DNA from: Lineus longissimus
Taxonomy: Eukaryota; Nemertea; Pilidiophora; Heteronemertea; Lineidae
Assembly: GCF_910592395.1 (NCBI RefSeq)
Contig: NC_088317.1
Coordinates: 3,782,001-3,846,000, forward strand
Length of the DNA: 64,000 nt
Direction: 5' to 3'
The notes beneath the pieces are model-generated. The model was not told the DNA's origin and did not search any database. It saw only the letters and a list, made by a program, of their open reading frames with translations. Shown here in pieces: positions 11,462 to 25,181 of this stretch (positions are counted from its first letter, which is position 1; every line of letters begins with the position of its first letter). A program made the position numbers and the translations under genes.

Positions 11462-12496
11462 ATGGGTAACTTTACAGATCCAACCATGAATTCCCCAAAT
11501 GCCTCCATGTCAACGATCGAGAAGGGGGTGGGAAGGGGTCCACTAGATATGAGCATCTTTTGGGAGTACCGCCTCACGACGACCCTTTATAAATACATTC
11601 CGCCTGTACTAATCATAACCGGGACCTGTCTCAACAGTTTAACCATTACTGTTCTCCTTAAACGGAAATTTGGTAAATCATCAACGAGAATCTTGCTTAT
11701 TGTTATAGCTGTCGCAGACACCGCGGTCCTGTGGACTGGCCTACTGCGACACTGGCTGCTCTATACCATTGACTTGGATGTGAGGCTTCTAACAGATCTT
11801 GCATGTCCAGTCCACTTTTTCTTCACAAGTTTCTTCAACCACTTTTCAAGCTGGACCATCATGCTGTTAACCATTGAGAGGTGCATCTCTGTAACCTTTC
11901 CTATAAAAGCTAGGATTATCTGCACAGGAAAATGGACAATCGTCACAATAACAGCAGTTTTTTCAATCCTGTTTATCCTAAATTCACACATACTCATGTT
12001 CTACAGGATCGACCCCGAAAGTCCGAGAGCTGCATTTGGCATTCTGTGTTTTCCGACAACCGAAAACTACCAGAAATTCTGGGCAAATATATGGTCCTGG
12101 ATAGACCTACTCTCATCATCGTTTATACCATTCCTTGTAATAATTCTGTGCAACTGTTCAATTCTACACCAAGTCATTCTAAGTAATAAAAAGAGAAAAA
12201 GTCTCCAGCATCCGGGGCAAGGTGCAGAGAGTCAGACAGCACAGATGATGAGCATGACCTACATGTTAGCTACTGTTAGCATAGTGTTTATCGTATTAAC
12301 GTTACCAGAACGCATGTACTTGTTATTCGTTTTCATTTTTAACACTGATTTCACTTTGCAGCAAAGAATCAGATTGATTCTTGCCCATTGTTTTACGATT
12401 TCATTTCAATACACCAATAATACAATAAATTTTCTGCTGTACTGCGTTAGTGGAACGCAATTTCGAACTGAGGTATACCGGATGTTCCGAGCATGA
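11462..12496 (+). CDS. Rhodopsin-like GPCR, diverged array member (344 aa)
   Basis: Single-exon receptor clearly related to the three upstream copies (shared IFWEYR, LNSLTITVL, KRKFGKSSTRILL, LLTIER, NNTINFLLYCVSG, FRTEVYRMF). Two N-glycosylation sequons lie in the tail (NFT at 3, NAS at 13). TM3 ends ERC rather than ERW. The TM3-entry cysteine (LACPVHF) and an ECL2 cysteine (ILCFPT) are present. The C-terminus stops soon after MFRA, lacking the 20-residue tail of copies 1-3. The extracellular loops share little with the neighbours, so a different ligand preference is plausible by inference. Confidence 0.92.
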   Translation: MGNFTDPTMNSPNASMSTIEKGVGRGPLDMSIFWEYRLTTTLYKYIPPVLIITGTCLNSLTITVLLKRKFGKSSTRILLIVIAVADTAVLWTGLLRHWLLYTIDLDVRLLTDLACPVHFFFTSFFNHFSSWTIMLLTIERCISVTFPIKARIICTGKWTIVTITAVFSILFILNSHILMFYRIDPESPRAAFGILCFPTTENYQKFWANIWSWIDLLSSSFIPFLVIILCNCSILHQVILSNKKRKSLQHPGQGAESQTAQMMSMTYMLATVSIVFIVLTLPERMYLLFVFIFNTDFTLQQRIRLILAHCFTISFQYTNNTINFLLYCVSGTQFRTEVYRMFRA

Positions 12497-13190
12497 TTCT
12501 GCGACTGTCATTAGGTTACACAGATTCAACTATAAAGCAATGCATCCGAATACAATACTTGCTCAGTTTACCACCACAATCTACAAAACAACGACTGAGA
12601 AGAACCTCTGTGACGGAGATTGAATATTGCCATTGATATTCAAGGTGGCAGACACTATGGCCGTCATTCTTTGAGCAATGACATGTTACCATCTAGCACT
12701 ATCATTGATTGATTCACATTGCGAAATACGTAATTTGCATTGCTGCAAATTGTCTTGGTTACTGAAAATCGGTTTCTCTGTTATCCGGCTAGTGATGACG
12801 GACGTGAAAGCATTAGCTTGGAGGCATTTTCACACGAATCTTAGGCAGAAATGCATTAAAAGACGGTTTCACATGATACTCGTGCACTTTCCGAGTACAA
12901 GCAGAACAGTACTATGCTTACACCCAGAACACTGCTTGTACTCAGAAATCACACGAGGGTGGTTCAACCATTACTTGAGTAAAGTGCAAAGAAGGGAAAT
13001 TGACGACGACATGTACATCAGCGGAAGTCCTAACACTTGTATTATCTTCTTTATATGTTAACAAAAGGGGATGATTATAGTGTTACGAAAACCGCCAACG
13101 TGACCAAGAATCGGAATGACGGTATGTCTCTATTGCCTCCCTGGTACAACCCATTGGGAGCGTCCAATATTTAAAGCCTGCCCATAGGCT
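12497..13190. other. 3' spacer of the fourth GPCR
   Basis: No gene recognised. Near 13020-13110 the sequence agg-aagtcctaacacttgtat and gtgttacgaaaaccgccaac is a diverged copy of the array spacer element found at 1978, 4591, 7213 and 9836. The tandem unit thus continued past the fourth gene before decaying. Confidence 0.4.
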
Positions 13191-13450
13191 TTCGAACAGG
13201 TCAGACACCACGGAGATTGCGCTGAGAGTGAAATTCTCTGAGATATTGTATAGGCAAAATATTCCAGTGCATGGCTATTGACACCAGTGACCGTATATTA
13301 AGATCTCTCTGGCATTCTGGAAACTAGGGGGAGAACACCATTTTTTTCACCGACAGTGCAAAGATAAATACTTAAGTAGATATTCTCACTGTGGGTAACT
13401 TTACAGATCAAGCCATGGCTTCCCCAATGCATCTTGAGGAAAAACCCAGA
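13191..13450 (+). pseudogene. 5' remnant of a further GPCR unit (fragment)
   Basis: This stretch aligns, with deletions, to the promoter, 5' UTR and first codons of the gene at 11462. Shared words include gagagtgaaattctctgaga, atggctatt followed by gtgacc, and gggtaactttacagatc. The position of the start codon reads GTG instead of ATG, and after about 10 codons the receptor frame is lost. No TM-coding sequence follows. It is a truncated duplicate marking the right end of the array. Confidence 0.7.
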
Positions 13451-13817
13451 ATCTCAGGATGCTTTTCTATTGCTACGCAGCCTGAGACTTAGTGGTCGCT
13501 ATGTACTTATAAACCTGGATCTGAATGTCAAATGGGTCGTCGCTCTCGCGTCCGTTCATTCGTCATCTGCTGACACACCTGGCCATGCTGCTGGCTGGGA
13601 TCGATATTTCAAGGCGATGGTTCACTGAGCCAAGGCAAGTTATGTCTTTTAAATAGCTGAAGAGATGCCACTGGCGGCTGTGTTAGTCTCATCAGCTGCA
13701 GGCCTATACAGCACAGATCTATATACACAAGCAAAAATATGCTTTGAAATTTCGTTCTCAACACAGGTCAAAACAGAAATTTTCGGCAAAAATAACTTGT
13801 ATTTCTCATTAAATATA

Positions 13818-15043
13818 ATGAAATTGGGATTGTTCGTCGTGTGGTTGCTGTTTACAGGTAAGGAAATGTCTTTGAATTTAATAATGATAATGTCCCTTTG
13901 TAAAAGCATTTTTGAATCTTTCTAGTGACGGAGGAGGGTCGATCATGGGAGGGGGCAGCGGATGCGCAATTTCAGAATCTTATCCGCGCCTGTATACGCG
14001 CATAGTCTATATAATACGATTCATCCTATCGACAAAATATTTCTCGGCTGGATAGATCGGCTGCCTCAGAATCGGCTAGTTTTATCTTCTTCAGTCAGCG
14101 TTCGCTCTGCACTTGGAGGCGTTATCATCCAACACCAGGGAGTATTCCTCCTCCAAGGCTGAATGAGCGTTTTTAACTTGTCTCACTGCGGTTAGGCGCC
14201 AATTATGTCTATCGGCTTAGTGACTCCTTCTACGGCTTCAACTCATGTTTCCAACTTCACCCGGCAACTCTATTCTACATACCTATATATCGAGTAAATA
14301 TTTCTTTGGCGACTATAATCGGTTGCCTCGGGAAGAAAGGAAGAGACTTTAGGACTGACGAACAGCGCCGATAAATCGGCATGCTCACTTGTGGTGTCTT
14401 TTGCTCGCCCTGAGCAAAATACATCAGGTGCAAGGAGCCTCCACTCAACTTTACGTCTCATTCGATGGACGAGGTAATTTAGGGTTTATAGTGTCTTGCT
14501 CAAGTGCGCATGACAAAACAGCGGTGATTCTTCCGATCACGACGTGATTCGATTGTAAGCTCGCGTTAAATCACAACTGGTCTAACTAATGAGTATGAGG
14601 TATTTGGCTCTGAAATGTATGCACGATGTTTTACCTGGGCCTTATCAAAGTACTAGTACCTTCTCCTAGTATATACAGCTTCTTTTTCGCTTTTTCATAT
14701 CGTCTGATAGCACAAGGCTGCGTCACATTCCGATGGCCGACACCTACCGTCATTGACGACCTCGTCACCTTTTCGAAACAAAAACAAAAGTATTTCTTGA
14801 GTAGGCCCATTCGCAGACTGACACAAGACAATAGAGGTCACTGGATGTTTATTCTTTTCAGGATCCATCGTCTTTTTTGATTCGCCAGACGGTTGGGGAA
14901 CATCCGAAGACGAGTCGCCAGCACCACGACCGCCACCACCCGTGACTCCAGATAACCCGGGGCCAATACTTGCGCGGCTTTGCAGCGACATTTCGGAGGG
15001 GGAGCCATTGTGCGCCCCCGCCAATTCCCGACGCCGTGTTTGA
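13818..15043 (+). CDS. Possible two-exon small secreted peptide (about 73 aa)
   Basis: Exon 1 (13818-13857) is an ATG followed by the hydrophobic run MKLGLFVVWLLFT and a strong donor (ACAG|GTAAGG), phase 1. Exon 2 (14862-15043) follows a good acceptor (tttattcttttcag) and opens in the matching phase. It encodes an acidic, proline-rich stretch (SPDGWGTSEDESPAP, then PRPPPPVTPDNPG), two cysteines and an SRRRV terminus before TGA. The result would be a signal peptide plus about 58 residues. Weak points: the intron is 1 kb, another acceptor at 13925 would give a different short product, and the opposite strand of exon 2 is also open. No family recognised. Confidence 0.3.
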
Positions 15044-16113
15044 CAGTAGCTCGTTTACAGTTAGGCTACATGTTGATATGATTCAATGACATCAAACCTT
15101 TTTAAGGGGACATTGGACCCTTTTATGGGTCCCATTTCTGACGTAATGTGCAACTTTTACACGCGGGAAAAAATATTTTGAAATCAGTTTCTCCATAGTA
15201 CTCTTGTTTTCCCCATTGCCCGCTAATTTGTCAAACAGAATTTCACACCTATGGCCTATCAGGCATTTTCGTGTTTCGTTTTTCCGATGTTACGCCTAAG
15301 CATATACATGTACTGCAAAAATATTAAAAAATCCATTTGGTAAACACTATTATTTGCCTATTCTTTGAAACTTTGCCCCAGACATGAATATCGAAGTGAA
15401 TTCGGTACTCGAATCAATGCTAACGACCGCAGGGCCTACTTGTTTACCCCGAAGTGTGTGTCTGTCCCAATTCTCGACACAGACTACACAGAAAAAACGT
15501 GCAGTATACGCGCGCCTTTCACTGGAGGGGATACAATACACACATCTTATGTGGGGTTTTAAGCGGATGTGCTTGCTATAATGTACATATACCTTTCGAC
15601 TCGTATACCTCATCACGTATATCACGTACTTGTTCGTGAGAATTAGGCCTACTACCTCGGCAGATTCGTGTAATAAGGTTTTTTTTTATCTAAACACCAC
15701 ATGACTTGATATCACTCATCGTTCCAAAAGTGAGTTGTAGGCGATTCTGTAAAACGGTCATCACAGGAAGAATTTGCTATCCGGACAATCTTAGAGTAAC
15801 CAGACTAAGGGACAATATAGCAGAGATCGTCTAGGACCTACTTGATTGAGGTACGTACGCATAGTTTTCTGCCACGCCTAATATTTTTTTGCCAGCACGG
15901 GGTGTGCAACCATAACACCTCCTGTGTACGTAGGCAAAATATCGTCCCAATAGTTATTGGTGTACGTGATGTATCAGTGTATTAAAGATGTCTTTACGAA
16001 GAAACCGGTTCCTGTACGAGAGTTATTTTATCAGGTTTTGAATCGATAACCATCTCATCATACTATATTGTGATGTTAAAAATGTCGATTCACGTAGGCG
16101 AGCCGATTAGGAA
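15044..16113. other. Intergenic, no gene seen
   Basis: Short overlapping ORFs between 15350 and 15640 exist on both strands, but none has splice signals, domain features or a signal peptide that would support it. Upstream exons of the copper transporter (5' UTR) could lie here, since the acceptor before its ATG implies at least one upstream exon. Confidence 0.4.
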
Positions 16114-16330
16114 GTTTTCGCAAATCACCCGAAACGCCAACGTGAACGCCTGTCCCATTGTTCGATCTCCTGATTAATATGTCGAACAATGGGATAGGCG
16201 TTCGCGTCAACTTTACGGCATCTTACCCTCAATGTATTGACATTGCAAATACAGACAACGCGCGTCGCGGAGGTAACGGAGGCAATACCGCTGGAAGTTC
16301 AGTATGACGTTTCGGGGGCTTTGCGAAAAC
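16114..16330. mobile_element. MITE-like element with 23-bp TIRs and internal hairpin
   Basis: The ends form an inverted repeat: gttttcgcaaatcacccg at 16114 against the complement of cgggggctttgcgaaaac ending at 16330, 23 bp in all with two mismatches. Inside, 16140-16165 and 16182-16207 form a 26-bp hairpin (two mismatches) around gtcccattgttcga. No ORF, so it is non-autonomous. A related 124-bp element lies at 48892-49015. It ends 28 bp before the first coding exon of the copper transporter, inside the preceding intron. No clear target duplication is visible. Confidence 0.75.
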
Positions 16331-16358
16331 TCAATGCCATTTTTTTTGTCCGTTGCAG

Positions 16359-18063
16359 ATGAACTCGGTTTTCCATACTGATCTGGATGAGACGGTCCTG
16401 TTTCAGCAATGGAAAACCACGTCAATAAAGGGTAAGAGATTACATCGCTTGAGTGGCAGGCAACTCGTTTTGTCAACGCACGCGACAAAAAGCATAGCTT
16501 TTAACTCTGCATTACACCGAACAAATGCTGCATGCGTTGACACAACAGATAACAGGCCTAAAATGTACGCGTAGATTAAACGTGTGGTTAGCAGTAGCAC
16601 AGGATTAGACTCCCGGGGCAGTCGGCAGTCTATTTCGTCATCCTAATCGTCTCTTCGCATGCAAGCAGGAGAGACGAGAGGCCGGCCGGTCCACAGTGTT
16701 CGGAGTGTACACAGGATTGGCATAATTATGATATTATCATTCCCTATACATTTCCTTGCAGACATCGCGCTGACATGCGTGGCAGTCTTCTTCCTCTCAG
16801 CGGCCACTGAAGCACTTAGGGCGGTCAGGATGTTCCTTAGCTCGAAATACATCGAAAAAGTGACACAGAGAGAAGCATCTGCTTATGAAATGAGGGCGGG
16901 AAGCGGGAATTGGCAAGAAATAGGCGAGACCGAAGGACAAGGTAAAATAGGCTAGGTGTAGTAGGGTGTTGGTACGAGAACGGCCCATTGATGGTTGGAC
17001 ACGCCTTTGGAGGAAAGCGCGGTTGATATTGGATGACGGCGGTTCCCCGGCGGCTGTTCTCCTGTCAAGTATATCCAGCAGAGAAAAATGAGAATTTGAG
17101 GGCGAGGTTGAGAAAACTGTCGAGTGCCCGGCTGAATACAAATATATCTGGATTGGGGTTCCCTATAAGCCTGCAAAATTCCTTTCAAATTTCACAGTTA
17201 TTGCTCAATTTCAATTCAACTGAAATTATCAGCTGAACTGATATTATTTTGTGTTGAACTGAAATTGTTTTGTGTTGAACTAAAAACTTATTTCAGCATA
17301 TGAAAAAATTTCATAAAACCTCCCCCGGCCGTTATGTCTGATTACAGGTCACCGTCAGAAAGATTTCCCCGAGTCCACGACTACTGAACAGAGCCCCTCA
17401 TATGGACCATCGCGGGATGCACCCAAAGATGCAAACGACATTTCTAAACAAGATACAGATTTAAGCAACATCAATCTCACCCTTTCAAGAGATGTTACTT
17501 CAGTGTGCAGGCATGCTTACAGGTATCATAATTTTAAGGTTTAAGCAATTAAAAAAAAGAAGCTTATCACAGTGCCCTGTGATTTAGTGTCCCTTAAACC
17601 ATGGAGGTATAACTCCATGCTTAAACTTACCCAAACTACCGAATAGCATACGGTGTGCTCCTTATGATGAATGAGCATAGAGACCTTTGGCCAATGACAG
17701 TAAACTGTGGATGCATTTCAGCCCTGTAATCGACAGTGTATTCAAATACTCAACACCTCAACAACAGTAAATTCCGCCCTAAATGATTCAGGTCATAGTT
17801 TCTAAATCATCATGGCTATTGTCTTCGGCTAAATAATTAAAAAGATAGGGGCATTCCAATTTCTCAGTTCTCTCTTTTACAGCAGGACAACTAGACGATG
17901 GATCCATCTTCTCTGTTCCTTACTCTTCCTTTTACAAACTGTATTATCGTGGCTAGTGATGCTTGTCTTCATGACGTTCAATGTATGGCTGTGTTTATCA
18001 GTTGTTGTGGGATTTGGTGTAGGGTACTTCTGCTTCGCCACGTTAAGAATTCATAGGCCATGA
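16359..18063 (+). CDS. CTR/SLC31-family copper transporter, 4 coding exons
   Basis: Exons 16359-16431, 16762-16941, 17348-17522 and 17883-18063 join with matching phases (1, 1, 2) and GT-AG borders. TM1 is in exon 2 (IALTCVAVFFLSAATEAL), matching the CTR TM1 pattern. A hydrophilic loop rich in S/T/D follows. The last exon carries TM2 with the MxxxM copper motif (MLVFM in VMLVFMTFNVW) and TM3 with GxxxG (GFGVGYF). The N-terminus is short (MNSVFHTDLDETVLFQQW) without a Met/His-rich copper-binding ectodomain, as in CTR2-like members. An acceptor directly abuts the ATG, so a 5' UTR exon, or an extra coding exon, lies upstream. The last acceptor is a NAGNAG pair (cagcag) that could add one serine. 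CTR proteins are trimeric Cu(I) channels. Confidence 0.85.
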
Positions 18064-19506
18064 CAAGGAACCAAGTTCTGCACAACTAGTATTTAACGAG
18101 CAAGCATATATGTAGTAGTCTGACTTTGTCTCTGTATCTGCTATTTTGCAGACGGTTTGCCTTTAAAGGCCGACACTGTTCATAGAAAATTTGAAATTGA
18201 ATTTGAAATTTTCAATTGTGTAAAAATTACGTAATGAATACAACTTTTAAAGTCCTAATAGAATTTTCATTTTTTGGATCTATTAGGACTTTAACAGTGC
18301 TGTTCTGTCTACTCGTCATTGGCATTGGCAAGAAACTGATTGCACAGCACAAAAATATGTTTTTAACAAATTAAAGATATACACAGGATGGTATTTGTAT
18401 TTTACAAAAAAAGTATTTATTGATTCAGAATTCTTTAACAGCAAAATTATTATTCATCCAAGCTACCATGATGGTTTCTGGAGTCGACCAGACAAAATAG
18501 TAAAATAAATTATAAGTGCATAATGCTGTTGGTGTTTTTTTCCCTTCTTTCGAAATTCAGAGAGGTCCTGATCTCTTTTTCATAAATCAGGACCATTTGT
18601 CATTCAACACAACTATGTCTTTTACCTCAGTGACTTTGTTGCTCGAGCTGTCTCGCTGGTTGGCAAGTAGAGTACGCATTTCTGAACTTAGGCCGTGTCT
18701 CCATTGCCATCTCCAGAGCCATGTCCACCATTCACAGGCAATAACCTCATACATGTAACACAAATCGTTACTTCATTTTCAAGTTTTCATCTCCCGAATA
18801 ATGTCTACCATTGACGGGCAATAACTTCGTTATACACAAACATGAATCATTTTAAAAATCTTTCTAATTATTGTCCTTCATACATCATTTGTTGTGATTC
18901 ACACTATCATAAGGCCAGGGAAATTTAAAAATTGATTCTCATCTGAACTTTTTCTTGAAATCAGGGCAGGTGGGCAAGATTTATTTATATTTTTCATCAT
19001 TGGTAGACGTCACATTTTGATAGATGAATTCAAAGAAGACGAATCAGTGCCATAACAAATCAAATGCGCACAGTCAGAACACATCAGAAGGCCTAAGCGG
19101 ACTTTGGACAATGCCTAGAGACACGGCGATCCTTTGTTCAAGTTGTAACGCATGACTGGTCAGTGCCAAAACAAACTTCTTTGAATTTGTCTATGGAAAA
19201 TGCGTCTGTACCATGACTGAAGGACAATATGTCCCCCATTTCCAACACACACTTGAATGAAGGAAATCCCTCAATTTATGTTAAACACAATCAAAAATCA
19301 CACTCTTACAAGAAGTGCTGTAAGCAGGGGCTGCATATTTTTGATCGTGTGTAAAATGTGAAGAAGTGGTAAAAACAAAATGTGAAACAGAAAATAAAGA
19401 AGCTTTTCGGAGTAGCGGCCAAAAAACTGTGCGGGGATGGGAATCAATTTTTCCATTTTACCCGGCCTAATTTCCTTGCAAGTTCCTTTAGTCACTTCTG
19501 TCGTTT
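18064..19506. other. Convergent spacer between copper transporter and ESD
   Basis: AT-rich, with no gene recognised. It must hold the 3' UTRs of the plus-strand transporter and the minus-strand ESD gene. Possible AATAAA signals occur near 18502 on the plus strand. Two related lines (caggcaataacctcatac near 18737 and gggcaataacttcgttatac near 18815) form a short diverged duplication. Confidence 0.4.
18247..18294. repeat. Perfect 15-bp inverted repeat (hairpin)
   Basis: ttaaagtcctaatag at 18247-18261 is followed after 18 bases by its exact complement ctattaggactttaa at 18280-18294. It lies in the 3' region of the copper transporter. It may be a tiny foldback element or an RNA hairpin; nothing more can be said from sequence. 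Confidence 0.7.
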
Positions 19507-22506
<3,000 letters not shown>

Positions 22507-22783
22507 GATGCTCCTGGCCAGAAACCCTGAACAAGCAAAAGAAATTGTTTATATTATTAATATTATCATATTAATTTATACTGTGTACTCACCAGGACAA
22601 CATTTGATAGAGATTATTATTAATTAAGTCAGGCATGACAAATCATTCATTGTTCAGCCTTCCAACATCGTGATTGATTTGTGCTCCTGACCATGAAAAC
22701 ACTAGTATTAACTATTATATTGAAGCCCCCCCTCCCCTTCTAGCCCTAGTCAGTATTTTGATTCTGATCAGCCATCAGGTGGC

Positions 22784-22800
22784 GGGGGGGGGGGGGGGGG
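22784..22800 (+). repeat. Homopolymer of 17 G
   Basis: Uninterrupted run of 17 Gs after ggtggc. Such tracts vary in length and are prone to sequencing error. The reverse-strand ORF across it is low-complexity proline and is not credible. Confidence 0.9.
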
Positions 22801-23607
22801 CTTGTGGACTGATATGCAGTCCATGTTCGCCATCCTTCCTCTATGCACCGGGCAATAAGACGAGACCAGTCCACTGCGTCCGGAGTGTAGGGGCGTGACA
22901 CAAGCACAGAATACACTACAAAATGTACATGGCCATGCTTTTGACTATTGTTTGAACTTTGATTGATGGCCAGGGTCGTACCAAGATCGAGGCTGTTCAA
23001 AACACCCCTGCTAACAACCGAAGTACAAAATGCCAACACATTTCATGAATTTGATAAGTATTTGGATTTTCTAACATACAAACTATCAAAGACACGTTAA
23101 TCGATTAAAATTTAATCATTCATTCATACTTTCTGTGGGAAGTGGGACGAAATTTGTGAACAGACACCTGAACATGTACGCATGCGCTGTAACGAGACAA
23201 TCACCACGACATCTACCGCCAATATGTTACACTACGCAGGAGACACTGTCTTTTTCTTGGATGTGCCTTAGGTCTCGTTAGGGAGTTTTTCCTGAATGTA
23301 CGCGATGATGACGTGCCCCAAACAGGACGTAACATCTATTTTAAAATGCGTTTCCAACGTGATTGAATGAGGACAACCAATTTGCGTCGTATATCACTGG
23401 AAACGCCCAATTCCCCACTTGTTATAGGCACCCTGCAAGTTTGTATAATATTATGTTTAGAATACACAGCAGAGGCCTAATTACACTAACAGACTTGTTA
23501 AAATCATGAAAAATCCAAAATTTTTATTCCTTTTCTGAGAATAAAAGTTTTCCAAATATTTCAAATAAAAGGAAAAAAGTAAAGAAAAAAGAAAATAGGA
23601 TTTAAAA

Positions 23608-23680
23608 AAAATCCCAGGTGGGATTCGAACCTGCGCCAAATAACACTGCTGTCTTGAAGGCCAGTGTCTTCGCACCAACT
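23608..23680 (-). repeat. tRNA-derived SINE fragment (B-box ggttcgaatcc)
   Basis: On the minus strand a T-arm-like ggttcgaatcccacc (23618-23632) is preceded by an anticodon-arm-like cactggccttcaagacagcagtg and an A-box-like gttggtgcgaag. The cloverleaf does not close properly: no acceptor-stem pairing and a mismatched anticodon stem. It reads as the tRNA-related head of a SINE, followed by a T-rich stretch, rather than a working tRNA gene. Confidence 0.5.
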
Positions 23681-23856
23681 TTCTGTGACGTCACGTCGAA
23701 TTTGATTGGTTCAAAAGTTTCTAATAGTAAACCTGTTGAGGAAAAATAAATTCGCCGCTGGCCCTCAACCCTGAGGATGATCCTTCCAGCCATGATTGTA
23801 TTTACACTTCCGGTCGTGGATTAATGCATGTCTCTGCCCATTACACTCTCGTTTAC

Positions 23857-23940
23857 CTTTTATTTTGTTTACTTCTTCTCTTCCTTCCCTTCTTCTCTTT
23901 CTCCTCCTCCGGTCTTCTCCTGCTCCTTCTCCTCCTTCAC
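23857..23940. repeat. Polypyrimidine CT-rich tract
   Basis: About 85 bases are almost entirely C and T (cttcttctctttctcctcct). Low-complexity sequence with no coding content. Confidence 0.8.
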
Positions 23941-25181
23941 AGTTTGACAGTTTAACATGACAACCTCAAGTGTATAAACAAGCCTAGTAAGAAAATATGC
24001 CTCCACCATGTACCGGGCACATGGAGATCACAACCCCAGCCGTACTGTCACATCCTGAGATCAGGCTTTTTTCACTCCTACAAAAATCTTTGCAGACGCA
24101 TACGGGTTCACCCAAAAGAATCAAAACTATGCAGTGGATTGCAGATCGTCGATACTACCTTTTAATGTCCTGTGCAGTTTTAGTCCGATGTGTTAACTGA
24201 TATGAAAACACATTCGACTACAACTAATACTAAAAGGTCGGATTAACCCTCTGCCACCCGCTGATGTTTGAAAATTGTATTGGGATAATCACAGTAACGC
24301 AACTTGACCCTCATGCTTTGGATCCACTCCGCCGAGACCCGGCATCCGTTACACCATGAGGAGAGGTATTAACGGACGGAGTACCTCGGATGGTTCAGAA
24401 TACAGTAACGCGTCTGCAACTGCAACTGCATCTGAATGCCTTCTCTATTGATTGTTTGACATGGATCAGTATATAGGCCCTAAGGGCCGGGGTTTTGAGC
24501 TTCATGCGCCTGTGACTCTCCTGATTTCGCCGTTTGGGCGAAATCTGCATGGTTATGGTGCAAAATTGAGTAAAACAGTCATGTCAGCTGACAAACAGAG
24601 AGTAAGCAAAATATGTGACGGCGGGTGTGGGGCTATTGCTCCGTAAACTGTGGCCTGTAATGTACAGCCCTGCACTGACCACAGACGAACACAACAGTCT
24701 CGCAGCAGAAGGCGATAGACAAGTTTTGAAATCCGAGATAAAGCGGAGAGTACACGGAGGTAAATTTCTGTGTCATGTCGCCGAGCACATCTCGCCGAGG
24801 TAGGACGTAAATTTCAGGATGAGTCAGTGGGTACCCTCAAGAAACAGGGATCAATGTGTGCTTCTCTGGCTCTATTTCACACCGGAGAAACCAAGATTGA
24901 CCTCTGAATTATTCAGGGTGTGCAGGGCTTGGAAAGCGACCATTATCCGCTATTTCCTCGAGATGGTAGTGAGCACCTAATTTTCTTCAAAGGCGACTAT
25001 AGGCAGGATCCAGTTGGGCCCGCATTACGTTCGCCAATGGACCAAAATGTGTTTCCATTCTCTCCCTCTCTGACTCACCGACTGACCCTGAGGTATCCGA
25101 AATTTCCGCAGCATTGAGGTGATCGTTTAATAACAATTTATTTAGCCCTGGCATCACCACGTTATACCGCCGGACGAAATC

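Larger units (their letters stand above)
22507..25181. other. ESD upstream region and intergenic repeats
   Basis: No further gene recognised. A minus-strand acceptor (tttctggccag) just before the ESD start suggests a 5' UTR intron and a first exon somewhere upstream, not located. The stretch contains a poly-G run, a tRNA-like SINE fragment and a polypyrimidine tract (listed separately). Short ORFs between 24000 and 25100 show no features. Confidence 0.4.

Noticed and set aside
14695-15024. Minus-strand Ser/Gly-rich ORF of 109 codons as a first exon
   Set aside because: It starts at TTG, has no good donor, and overlaps a plus-strand exon with a strong acceptor and matching phase. Kept only as a caveat.
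16643-17188. Minus-strand ORFs opposite the copper-transporter exons
   Set aside because: The plus strand has CTR TM1, donor and acceptor in phase; the antisense frames have nothing recognisable.
23608-23680. Functional tRNA gene
   Set aside because: Only the B-box/T-arm is clean. Acceptor stem and anticodon stem do not pair, so a SINE relic fits better.
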